DNA from: JAVJSU01 sp040219275
GTDB lineage: Bacteria > Chloroflexota > Anaerolineae > Aggregatilineales > Phototrophicaceae
Assembly (NCBI GenBank): GCA_040219275.1
Contig: JAVJSU010000047.1
Location: 1 to 13,683 of the forward strand
Direction: 5' to 3'
DNA: 13,683 nucleotides
Shown here: positions 6,954 through 13,683 of the stretch, one piece after another
Layout of the letters: each line of letters begins with the position of its first letter
How positions within the stretch are numbered: position 1 is the stretch's first letter
Notes under the pieces: generated by a model
Told to the model about the DNA's origin: nothing
What the model saw: only the letters and a program-made list of their open reading frames with translations
Database searches by the model: none
Position numbers and translations under genes: made by a program

Positions 6954-6995
6954 GAGAACATATGCCGGCTAAATGCAGTCGGCATGTGTTCTTTT
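6954..6995 (+). terminator. Strong intercistronic stem-loop after the solute-binding protein
   Basis: GAACATATGCCG (6956-6967) pairs with CGGCATGTGTTC (6980-6991), 12 pairs with one G-T, around a 12-base loop. It is followed by TTTTGT. It lies between the solute-binding protein and the first permease. A stem-loop here typically acts as a partial terminator or protects the upstream mRNA from 3' decay, giving more binding protein than permease. The T-run is short, so readthrough into the operon is expected. Confidence 0.75.
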
Positions 6996-7028
6996 GTCAA
7001 CAAGAGTCCGAACGATTAAGAGGACAAA

Positions 7029-8015
7029 ATGTTTGGTTATATTTTAAAAAGAATATTGCTGTTTATTCCAACATTGTTGGTGGTTTCTTTCATAGTGTTC
7101 CTTCTTATACAACTGCCACCAGGTGACTTTCTCGACACAATGGTCTTGAGAATGCAACAAAGCGGCACATCTATGGATGCTGAGGCAGAAGCGTTGCTGA
7201 GAGAGCGCTACGCGTTGGACCAACCATTCCTACAGCAGTACAGTCATTGGATTTCCAACATCGTAACCGAGGGCGACTTTGGTAGGTCTTTTACCTGGAA
7301 TCGCCCGGTTTCTGAGCTGATCTGGAGCCGGTTAGGATGGACATTTTTTATCACTATAAGCTCACTCTTGTTTACGTGGGCACTGGCATTTCCAATCGCT
7401 GTGTACTCGGCAACACACCAATATTCGTTTCTAGATTATCTTTTTAGCTTTATCGGATTCATTGGGCTGGCAGTACCCAACTTTTTGCTTGCGCTCGTAT
7501 TGATGTGGATTGGGTTTTCAGTCTTCAATGTTTCGATGGGTGGCTTGTTCTCAAGTGAATATCGTGACGCACCATGGAGCTTAGCCAAGTTCCTCGATTT
7601 TCTATCGCACCTGTGGGTGCCGATTATTGTGTTGGGTACGGCAGGCACAGCCAGTTTGATTCGTACCATGCGTGCAAATCTACTTGATGAGTTAAATAAA
7701 CCTTATGTAGAGGCCGCCCGTGCAAAAGGGCTTACTGAACGCCATCTCATCTGGAAATACCCGGTTCGCGTTGCCCTAAATCCGTTTGTTAGCTCACTCG
7801 CGACGCTATTGCCAACGTTGATATCCGGGGCAACTATCGTGTCAGTCGTGCTCAGCCTGCCCACAACCGGACCTATGATGCTGGATGCTCTGCTGGAACA
7901 GGATATGTTCCTGGCAGGTAGCTTTCTGCTTATGTTGAGTTTCTTCACGTTAGTTAGCACTCTTGTTTCTGACATTCTGCTAATAATCATTGACCCGCGT
8001 GTAAATTATGAATGA
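7029..8015 (+). CDS. ABC importer permease, DppB/OppB type
   Basis: This 328-residue inner-membrane protein is the first of two permease subunits. Hydrophobic segments lie at about 9-30, 104-127, 136-160, 195-212, 253-275 and 296-318, the usual six-helix arrangement with a long first periplasmic loop. The cytoplasmic EAA coupling loop that docks onto the ATPase is at about 228-247 (EAARAKGLTERHLIWKYPVR). 'LDQPFLQQY...GDFGRSF' (63-88) and the C-terminal 'IDPRVNYE' are characteristic of the DppB/OppB family. An AAGAGGA ribosome site (7018-7024) precedes the ATG. The stop overlaps the next permease start by four bases (ATGA), indicating translational coupling. Confidence 0.95.
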   Translation: MFGYILKRILLFIPTLLVVSFIVFLLIQLPPGDFLDTMVLRMQQSGTSMDAEAEALLRERYALDQPFLQQYSHWISNIVTEGDFGRSFTWNRPVSELIWSRLGWTFFITISSLLFTWALAFPIAVYSATHQYSFLDYLFSFIGFIGLAVPNFLLALVLMWIGFSVFNVSMGGLFSSEYRDAPWSLAKFLDFLSHLWVPIIVLGTAGTASLIRTMRANLLDELNKPYVEAARAKGLTERHLIWKYPVRVALNPFVSSLATLLPTLISGATIVSVVLSLPTTGPMMLDALLEQDMFLAGSFLLMLSFFTLVSTLVSDILLIIIDPRVNYE

Positions 8016-9163
8016 GAAATACGATGATTACGCTTGATACAGCACAGCCAATAGACGACATACCTATTTCAGAAGCGGAAGAGAAACATCTCACTGCCTC
8101 ACAATGGCAATTGATTTGGTGGCGCTTTCGGAGACATCGTGCGGCAATGATCAGCATGGCAGTTCTAGTTGTACTCTATACCATCGCCCTATTTGCAGGC
8201 TTTTTTGCGCCACACGATCCTCGGGACGTGGTTGCTGAATTCGCTGATGCTCCTCCACAACTCCCAGTATTCTGGGATAGCGCTGGTGTACATTTTCCGC
8301 CGGTTGTATATAGCTATGTTGGGGAACGTGACCCGCGAACACTACGAAAGATATATCGTCTAGACTCTGAATCACGCCAGCCTATACGTTTTTTGGTGCG
8401 AGGGGAAGACTATAAATTATTTGGTATCGTCTCAACCGATATTCACTTTATTGGCTTAGATGATCCTGACCAGCCCTTTTTTTTGTTAGGTACGGATTCA
8501 CTTGGACGTGATATGCTATCGCGAATCATATTCGGGTCACAGATTTCACTTACCATAGGACTCGTTGGCGTGTTTATAAGCCTAATTCTTGGCATCTTAC
8601 TGGGGGGCATTTCTGGCTACCTTGGCGGATGGATTGATGTTGGAATTCAGCGTTTAATCGAGGTTCTAAGATCTATGCCAACAATTCCGTTATGGCTGGC
8701 ACTTAGTGCTGCATTACCCAGAAACCTCAACCAGGTGCAGATTTATTTCGGGATTACGATAATCCTATCGTTGATCGGATGGACTGAGATCGCGCGTGTG
8801 GTGCGCGGCAAATTCATGTCGTTGAAACATGAAGACTTTATCCTCGCCGCCCGCACCAACGGCACATCACGCATGAGAATCATTGTGGTTCACATGGTGC
8901 CATCGTTCTCTAGTCACCTGATTGCCGCCATGACGCTGGCACTTCCCATCATGATTCTCAGTGAAACCGCCCTCAGTTTCCTTGGTCTTGGATTACGCCC
9001 TCCTATCATTAGTTGGGGAACCCTACTCGAAGGAACACAAAATCTCGATGCAATCGCGTTAACACCCTGGCTACTGTTTCCCGTCGTGCCAGTCATCATT
9101 ACTGTGCTGGCATTTAACTTTATTGGAGACGGTCTACGCGATGCGGCTGACCCATACGCTTAG
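8012..9163 (+). CDS. ABC importer permease, DppC/OppC type, with enlarged external loop
   Basis: This 383-residue inner-membrane protein is the second permease subunit. A cytoplasmic N-terminal region with an OppC_N-like segment (27-48, WQLIWWRFRRHRAA) leads into helix 1 (about 45-66). A region of about 90 residues (68-158) then precedes the conserved GTDSLGRDMLSR (160-171); OppC proteins usually have a much shorter segment there. Further helices run from 177 onward. The EAA loop is at about 278-298 (LAARTNGTSRMRIIVVHMVP). The C-terminal FNFIGDGLRDAADP (369-381) is a family signature. The start at 8012 overlaps the upstream stop; an alternative ATG at 8024 preceded by GAGAAA would shorten the protein by four residues. 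The external insertion may contact the large binding protein. Confidence 0.94.
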   Translation: MRNTMITLDTAQPIDDIPISEAEEKHLTASQWQLIWWRFRRHRAAMISMAVLVVLYTIALFAGFFAPHDPRDVVAEFADAPPQLPVFWDSAGVHFPPVVYSYVGERDPRTLRKIYRLDSESRQPIRFLVRGEDYKLFGIVSTDIHFIGLDDPDQPFFLLGTDSLGRDMLSRIIFGSQISLTIGLVGVFISLILGILLGGISGYLGGWIDVGIQRLIEVLRSMPTIPLWLALSAALPRNLNQVQIYFGITIILSLIGWTEIARVVRGKFMSLKHEDFILAARTNGTSRMRIIVVHMVPSFSSHLIAAMTLALPIMILSETALSFLGLGLRPPIISWGTLLEGTQNLDAIALTPWLLFPVVPVIITVLAFNFIGDGLRDAADPYA

Positions 9164-9175
9164 AAAGTAAATCTT

Positions 9176-10225
9176 ATGAATTCAACCCAAAAACCTATTC
9201 TCGAAATAAAAAATCTTAAAATGCACTTCCCGATCAAGAAAGGCATTTTTGGAAGTGTGGTTGGACATGTTAAGGCGGTTGATGATGTTTCATTGACTGT
9301 TAACGAAGGAGAGGTTGTCGGGCTTGTTGGCGAGAGTGGGTGTGGCAAATCAACTGTATCACGGTGCATTGTACGTGCGTATAATCCAACTGCCGGTGAA
9401 ATCCTACTATACGATACATCGGGGCAAGCAGTCGACCTTGCTAAACTGCCTGAAACGGCTCTGCGTCCGTATCGTCGGGATGTACAGATGGTATTCCAGG
9501 ACCCCTTTGCTTCGTTGAACCCTCGTATGACGCTCAAGCAGATTATTGGCGAGCCAATGCGTAACTATGGTCTTTATAAAGGGAAAGCCCGCGAAGAACG
9601 GATCGCTTACTTGCTAGAGGCAGTCGGACTTAGACCTGAACATATGTCCCGCTATCCACATGCTTTTAGTGGAGGTCAGCGTCAGCGAGTCGGGATTGCC
9701 CGCGCTCTAGCGCTAAATCCACGCCTGATAATTTGTGATGAACCCGTTTCGGCATTGGATGTATCAGTACAGGCACAAATCTTAAACTTATTGCGCGACT
9801 TGCAATCCGAATTTGGCTACAGTTATCTTTTCATTGCTCATGATCTCAGCGTCGTAGATTATATCTGCGATCGTGTAGCAGTCATGTATGTGGGTAAAAT
9901 TGTGGAAACAACCGATGCCGAAACGATATTCGAAAAGCCACAACATCCCTATACATCGGCTCTATTATCTGCTATTCCAAAATTAAACCCGCGACTTCGT
10001 CAGCTTCCGGTGCCCCTTGAGGGCGAAATTGCTGATCCTGCGAATGCGCCATCAGGATGCGTATTTCATCCAAGATGCCGTTACGTTGAGGATCGGTGTC
10101 GGCATGAAGTACCTCAGTTACGCGAGACTGCCAATAATCATGTTGTGCGTTGCCATTTTGCAGGTGAATTGGAATTTGAGAAATCTGTAGAAGCGACCGG
10201 CAACAGTTCCGTGGAGGCATCCTAA
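9176..10225 (+). CDS. Oligopeptide-type ABC importer ATPase, OppF/DppF-like
   Basis: This 349-residue cytoplasmic ATPase powers import. Walker A GESGCGKST is at 52-60, the Q-loop Gln at 108 (FQDP), the ABC signature FSGGQRQR at 164-171, Walker B LIICDEP at 184-190 and the H-loop His at 222. The C-terminal oligopeptide/dipeptide-transporter domain carries four spaced cysteines (295, 301, 308, 326; GCVFHPRC...CRH...RC). Such cysteines bind an iron-sulfur cluster in some characterised Dpp ATPases. 'FQDPFASLNPRM' is OppF/DppF style. It starts 12 bases after the permease stop with only a weak ribosome site, and its stop overlaps the next start (TAATG). The F-like subunit precedes the D-like one, the reverse of the classical opp order. 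Confidence 0.95.
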   Translation: MNSTQKPILEIKNLKMHFPIKKGIFGSVVGHVKAVDDVSLTVNEGEVVGLVGESGCGKSTVSRCIVRAYNPTAGEILLYDTSGQAVDLAKLPETALRPYRRDVQMVFQDPFASLNPRMTLKQIIGEPMRNYGLYKGKAREERIAYLLEAVGLRPEHMSRYPHAFSGGQRQRVGIARALALNPRLIICDEPVSALDVSVQAQILNLLRDLQSEFGYSYLFIAHDLSVVDYICDRVAVMYVGKIVETTDAETIFEKPQHPYTSALLSAIPKLNPRLRQLPVPLEGEIADPANAPSGCVFHPRCRYVEDRCRHEVPQLRETANNHVVRCHFAGELEFEKSVEATGNSSVEAS

Positions 10226-11241
10226 TGTCAGGTAATACTTTACTAGAGGTTCATAACCTTAAGGTGCATTTTCACACGGAACAGGGGATTGTTGAAGCGC
10301 TTCGTGATGTATCTTTCGAAATCAATCACGGCGAGACAGTCGCTGTTGTCGGCGAAAGTGGGTGCGGCAAATCGGTCATGGCGCGGGCATTGCTTCAAAT
10401 CGTACCACCACCCGGGAAGATTGAAGATGGGCGCATTGTCTACAACCCCAATGGCGACTCGCTTGAGCTAACAAAGTTACCACCACAAGGGTCTAAAATA
10501 CGCGAGATTCGGGGTGCAGATATCGCTATGATCTTCCAGGAGCCAATGGCATCATTTAGCCCTGTACATACCATTGGCAATCAAATCAATGAAGCAATCA
10601 TTATTCACCAAAATGTGAGTCGGCAGGACGCAACTCAGCAAACGATAAAAATCCTGGAGCGCGTTGGTATGCCCCAACCATCCCGCATCATTAATCGGTA
10701 TCCACACCAACTTAGCGGTGGTATGCGTCAACGAGCAATGATAGCAATGGCGCTTTCCTGTCAGCCAAAACTATTGATTGCAGATGAGCCAACCACGGCA
10801 CTGGATGTTACCACACAAGCACAAATCCTTCGGCTTTTGCGCGATCTTCAGGACGAGTTTGGTATGGCGATTCTATTTATTACGCACGATCTCAGCGTTG
10901 TGTCTCAATTTGCGGATCGTGTTGTTGTGATGTACCTTGGTGAGGTCGTTGAAGCGGCTGATGTGATCACGTTGTTTGAGGAGCCAAAGCACCCTTACAC
11001 GCAAGCATTGTTGCATTCCATCCCGCACATCGGTGTGAAACATGGGCAACGCCTCGACGCAATTCCCGGCTCTATCCCGAATCCACTAAATAGACCTAAG
11101 GGATGCCGTTTTCATACAAGATGTACACAAATGATAGATGGCGTTTGTAACACGGTCGAACCTGCCCTTATTGAGGTCGGCGAAAACCACTGGGCGCGTT
11201 GTGTTTTGTATGAGGATCAATATCAAAAGAACCCATCATGA
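10225..11241 (+). CDS. Oligopeptide-type ABC importer ATPase, OppD/DppD-like
   Basis: This 338-residue protein is the partner ATPase. Walker A GESGCGKS is at 43-50, the Q-loop Gln at 105 (FQEP), the ABC signature LSGGMRQR at 163-170, Walker B LLIADEP at 183-189 and the H-loop His at 221. 'GADIAMIFQEPMASFSPV' is typical of OppD/DppD. Four C-terminal cysteines (294, 300, 308, 326) repeat the pattern of the first ATPase, a possible iron-sulfur site. A good GGAGG ribosome site (10213-10217) lies within the end of the preceding gene, and the TAATG overlap couples the two. Both nucleotide-binding sites look intact, so the importer should be a functional heterodimer. Confidence 0.95.
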   Translation: MSGNTLLEVHNLKVHFHTEQGIVEALRDVSFEINHGETVAVVGESGCGKSVMARALLQIVPPPGKIEDGRIVYNPNGDSLELTKLPPQGSKIREIRGADIAMIFQEPMASFSPVHTIGNQINEAIIIHQNVSRQDATQQTIKILERVGMPQPSRIINRYPHQLSGGMRQRAMIAMALSCQPKLLIADEPTTALDVTTQAQILRLLRDLQDEFGMAILFITHDLSVVSQFADRVVVMYLGEVVEAADVITLFEEPKHPYTQALLHSIPHIGVKHGQRLDAIPGSIPNPLNRPKGCRFHTRCTQMIDGVCNTVEPALIEVGENHWARCVLYEDQYQKNPS

Positions 11242-11283
11242 AGCGTGGCGAATACGAAAAAATAAAGGAAGCTGATAATTACC

Positions 11284-12615
11284 ATGAAACCCAATATTGT
11301 TTTTATGCTCACCGACCAATGGCGCTTACAGGCACTTGGGTATGCTGGCAATGAACAAGTCCAAACGCCAACAATCGATCAACTGGCGCAGGAGAGTACA
11401 AACTTTACACATGCTATTTCGGGATGGCCCGTATGCTGTCCCTGGCGCGGTAGTTTTCTAACAGGTCAATATCCAACGACCCACGGCATCATCGTAAATG
11501 ATGTCACTTTTCAGAGCGAATTTGTCGGATTAGGCACTGCCTTTAAGAACGGGGGTTATGATACTGCTTATATCGGCAAGTGGCATGTTAATGGCAACGG
11601 GCGGTCAAATTATATTCCGCCAGAACGTCGTTTAGGATTTGACTATTTCAAGGTTCTTGAATGTACGCATGATTATAATAACTCGCCATATTATGCGGGT
11701 GACTCTGAGGAAAAATTATATTGGGACGGCTATGATGTGTTCGCCCAGACTGTCGATGCTCAAGCCTATATCAAAAACCACATGCAAGAGAACCCATATA
11801 TGCTGGTCCTATCCTGGGGTCCACCGCATAATCCTTACGAAACTGCACCCGAAGAGTTTCGGGCGATGTATAATCCTGAGGATATTGCATTGCGTCCAAA
11901 TGTGACCCCTGATATGGCGGATGATGCTCGGGAGTGGATTGCCGGATACTATGCCCATTGCTCCGCAATCGACAAAAGCGTGGGCGATATTCTTGAAACA
12001 TTGCGAGAAACTGGACAATTAAAGAATACTATCGTCGTATTTGCATCGGATCATGGCGATATGCTTGGGTCACAGGGAGAGTTTCGTAAACAGCGTCCAT
12101 GGGAAGAGTCGATAAGAGTACCCTTTCTACTCCGGCATCCCGATAAATCTGGACAGGAGGTCGATGCTATGTTGAATGCGTACGACATTATGCCAACCCT
12201 TCTGAGTCTTTGCGACCTACCAATCCCCGACACAGTTCAGGGAAGAGACTTTTCAGGCGTATTAGATGGAGGTGATGACCCATCCGCGGGCGCGGCACTT
12301 CTAGCGTGCTTTCACCCATTCGGGGAATTTACGGTTGCAGACGGTGGACGCGAGTATCGAGGCGTGCGGACACATCGCTATACCTATGTACGCTCATTAG
12401 ATGGTCCCTGGTTGCTGTATGATAACGAAGAAGACCCATACCAGTTAACTAATGTGATTAACAAGCCATCCTATGCCACTATTCAGCAACAATTAGATGC
12501 AAGGCTAGATGAGTTGCTGAAGTCCGTTGGTGATGACTTTCAACATGGTTCCGTATACATGGACAAATGGCACTACCCACAAGATGAAACCGGAACCGTG
12601 CCATTTACTTTGTGA
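11284..12615 (+). CDS. Cytoplasmic formylglycine-dependent sulfatase (sulfatase 3)
   Basis: This 443-residue type I sulfatase begins at the first core strand (MKPNIVFMLTDQWR), so it has no signal peptide. The formylglycine motif is CCPWR at 51-55, with Cys51 the residue to be converted and Trp54 replacing the usual Ser; GSFLTGQYPTTHG follows as expected. Other landmarks are Asp11, Lys99 and His101 (GKWH), His182 (PPH), Asp256-His257 (SDHGDMLG) and Lys269 (FRKQRPWEES). The C-terminal 'LLYDNEEDPYQLTN' block is present. It lies 42 bases after the second ATPase with an AAAGGAA about 13 bases upstream, and is probably in the transporter operon. Its linkage to the importer is the best evidence that the imported substrate is sulfated. 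Exact sulfatase subfamily and substrate are not recognisable. Confidence 0.94.
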   Translation: MKPNIVFMLTDQWRLQALGYAGNEQVQTPTIDQLAQESTNFTHAISGWPVCCPWRGSFLTGQYPTTHGIIVNDVTFQSEFVGLGTAFKNGGYDTAYIGKWHVNGNGRSNYIPPERRLGFDYFKVLECTHDYNNSPYYAGDSEEKLYWDGYDVFAQTVDAQAYIKNHMQENPYMLVLSWGPPHNPYETAPEEFRAMYNPEDIALRPNVTPDMADDAREWIAGYYAHCSAIDKSVGDILETLRETGQLKNTIVVFASDHGDMLGSQGEFRKQRPWEESIRVPFLLRHPDKSGQEVDAMLNAYDIMPTLLSLCDLPIPDTVQGRDFSGVLDGGDDPSAGAALLACFHPFGEFTVADGGREYRGVRTHRYTYVRSLDGPWLLYDNEEDPYQLTNVINKPSYATIQQQLDARLDELLKSVGDDFQHGSVYMDKWHYPQDETGTVPFTL

Positions 12616-12633
12616 GTAGAAAGTCATTGAACG

Positions 12634-13467
12634 ATGGTCAAAACAAACTTATCTGCCAGAGAAATACGAAGCATCGAAAGCAAATGGCATAAGATTGCAA
12701 CACAATTGGGTATTCCAATCCCTCCAAAAGCGGCGGCAATGATCCTCGATCTTGAGGAGCAGGACTACATCACATATACCAATGCGCTGGAACAAGAAAA
12801 GAAAAAAGTCGCTGAACGGTTACTACAAAATCCACAGGTAGCAACATTGGTGGATAAGATTGCAAGATTCAGTCAGCAGGTTACCATAATGGGCGATTCC
12901 ATTACTGCCTATCACTTTAGCTATGCCGAGATTCTGCGGCATTTGTTGGAACCGCAAAATATAAATGTCACCAACTGGGGCGTGGGCGGCTATACATCTA
13001 CTCACGCTTTAGAGCTTTGCCATAACGTAGCGTTATTATCGTTAAAGCCAGACCTCGTGTTTTTGAGTTATGGCGTGAATGATGCCAAATACTTCGGTAA
13101 TGCGACCAAGATGCTTGTCTCCCATGAAGAATATCATGCCAACATGATAGCAGTTGTAGAAGCATTAAAATCACAATTAGATGCTACGTTGGTTTTGCTG
13201 ACACCAACGCTTGTTATTGAGGCGGTTGCGAACCATCGACCGCCCGGGTTTTATCATAGTATGCGCTGGGACAACAATGACTTGTTACGATTTGGTGAAA
13301 CACTGAAGACAATTGCTAACGCATATAAAAAGGTGTCAGTAGTTGACGTGACGATAGGTATCGGTATTCCACCCTCGCCGGATTTATACCTTGATGATGG
13401 GGTTCATCCCAACCGGAACGGTGAGGAAGTTATTCTTACGCAAATTGCCCAACAACTTAAACTTTAG
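12634..13467 (+). CDS. SGNH-fold (GDSL-like) esterase/lipase family hydrolase
   Basis: This 277-residue protein has the SGNH blocks in order: block I GDSIT (87-91, nucleophile Ser89), block II NWGVGGYTS (114-122), block III YGVND (146-150, Asn149) and block V DDGVHPN (254-260, Asp255 and His258 completing the triad). SGNH enzymes hydrolyse O-acyl esters, and many in carbohydrate clusters are O-acetyl esterases. There is no signal peptide, so it should act in the cytoplasm. An N-terminal region of about 80 residues (charged, predicted helical, with 'EEQDYITYTNALEQEKKK') precedes the catalytic domain, which normally starts near the protein's N-terminus. The gene follows sulfatase 3 by 18 bases and likely shares its transcript. 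A role in removing acyl groups from the imported compound is inferred from context. Confidence 0.88.
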   Translation: MVKTNLSAREIRSIESKWHKIATQLGIPIPPKAAAMILDLEEQDYITYTNALEQEKKKVAERLLQNPQVATLVDKIARFSQQVTIMGDSITAYHFSYAEILRHLLEPQNINVTNWGVGGYTSTHALELCHNVALLSLKPDLVFLSYGVNDAKYFGNATKMLVSHEEYHANMIAVVEALKSQLDATLVLLTPTLVIEAVANHRPPGFYHSMRWDNNDLLRFGETLKTIANAYKKVSVVDVTIGIGIPPSPDLYLDDGVHPNRNGEEVILTQIAQQLKL

Positions 13468-13538
13468 CAAAAACAACTTGAAAAAAGGTAGGAAATCGAA
13501 TATGAAACCTCAATGAAGGATAATGGCAGTCAAAAAAG

Positions 13539-13561
13539 GGTAGTGGTTAAGTAGTAAGTGA
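13539..13561 (-). repeat. Putative terminal end of the IS1-family element
   Basis: GGTAGTGGTTAAGTAGTAAG begins at 13539 and overlaps the transposase stop codon. IS1-family ends usually start GG...TG, and in many members the transposase stops within or close to the inverted repeat. The other end lies outside the window, so neither the boundary nor a target duplication can be confirmed. Confidence 0.4.
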
Positions 13562-13683
13562 TGAAACCTGTAAATTGTACTCAATAATAAACCACTCGAG
13601 CATGATACGGTGCATGAGGTCAGACTTAGAAAAGGACAAAGTTTTACGGACAAATCGCGCCAGTCGTTGCCGGAGTGTATTGT
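13547..13683 (-). CDS. IS1-family transposase, C-terminal fragment (runs off the window edge)
   Basis: The minus strand reading into 13547 encodes 44 residues ending in TAA (13549-13547). They begin NTLRQRLARFVRKTLSFSKS and continue DLMHRIMLEWFIIEYN. The 'LRQRLARxVRKTLSFSK' stretch is the highly conserved C-terminal block of IS1-family transposases (InsB-like), containing the last part of the catalytic domain and the basic tail. The 5' part lies beyond the window. The frame is intact in the visible part, so the element may be whole. Confidence 0.88.
   Translation of the reverse strand, partial: NTLRQRLARFVRKTLSFSKSDLMHRIMLEWFIIEYNLQVSSLTT

Noticed and set aside
1..13683. tRNA or rRNA genes and CRISPR arrays
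   Set aside because: No cloverleaf, conserved rRNA segment or regularly spaced repeat was seen on either strand.

Overview
This window carries a catabolic gene cluster of about 12.7 kb with an insertion-sequence (IS) fragment at each edge. All ten intact genes are on the + strand, and the two IS fragments are on the - strand. The organism is most likely a bacterium of the Chloroflexota (Anaerolineae-like). That is an inference from the style of the oversized family 5 solute-binding protein, a LacI regulator next to an Opp-type transporter, and the mix of IS1 and IS5 elements. Nothing in the window fixes the taxonomy.

Layout. Positions 1-51 hold the first 17 codons of an IS5-family transposase (- strand). 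Positions 97-200 hold a compact set of nested inverted repeats. Positions 245-409 look like the 3' end of a helix-turn-helix gene, with its own terminator hairpin at 421-459. The rest of the space up to 790 appears empty. Next come sulfatase 1 (790-2208), a regulatory gap with a tandem LacI-type operator (2357-2383), sulfatase 2 (2439-3779), another copy of the operator (3837-3852) and a LacI-family regulator (3893-4903). A complete Opp/Dpp-type ABC importer follows: solute-binding protein, two permeases and two ATPases (5023-11241). Sulfatase 3 (11284-12615) and a signal-less SGNH-fold esterase (12634-13467) complete the run. The right edge is the 3' end of an IS1-family transposase (- strand, 13547-13683).

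How it may work together. All three sulfatases keep the formylglycine cysteine and the metal-binding residues, and none has a signal peptide. The SGNH hydrolase also lacks one. The simplest reading is that a sulfated, possibly O-acylated, small organic compound or oligosaccharide is captured outside, imported intact and then desulfated and deacylated in the cytoplasm. The three sulfatases have different active-site signatures (CVPSR, CGPAR, CCPWR), which suggests different sulfate positions or substrates. A 15-bp sequence is shared exactly, in opposite orientation, by the sulfatase 2 promoter region and the leader of the LacI gene, so the regulator probably controls itself and sulfatase 2. Because no clear terminator separates lacI from the transporter, it may also control the downstream operon. 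No glycoside hydrolase, sulfatase-maturing enzyme or sulfite/sulfate handling gene is present, so the backbone of the substrate stays unknown.
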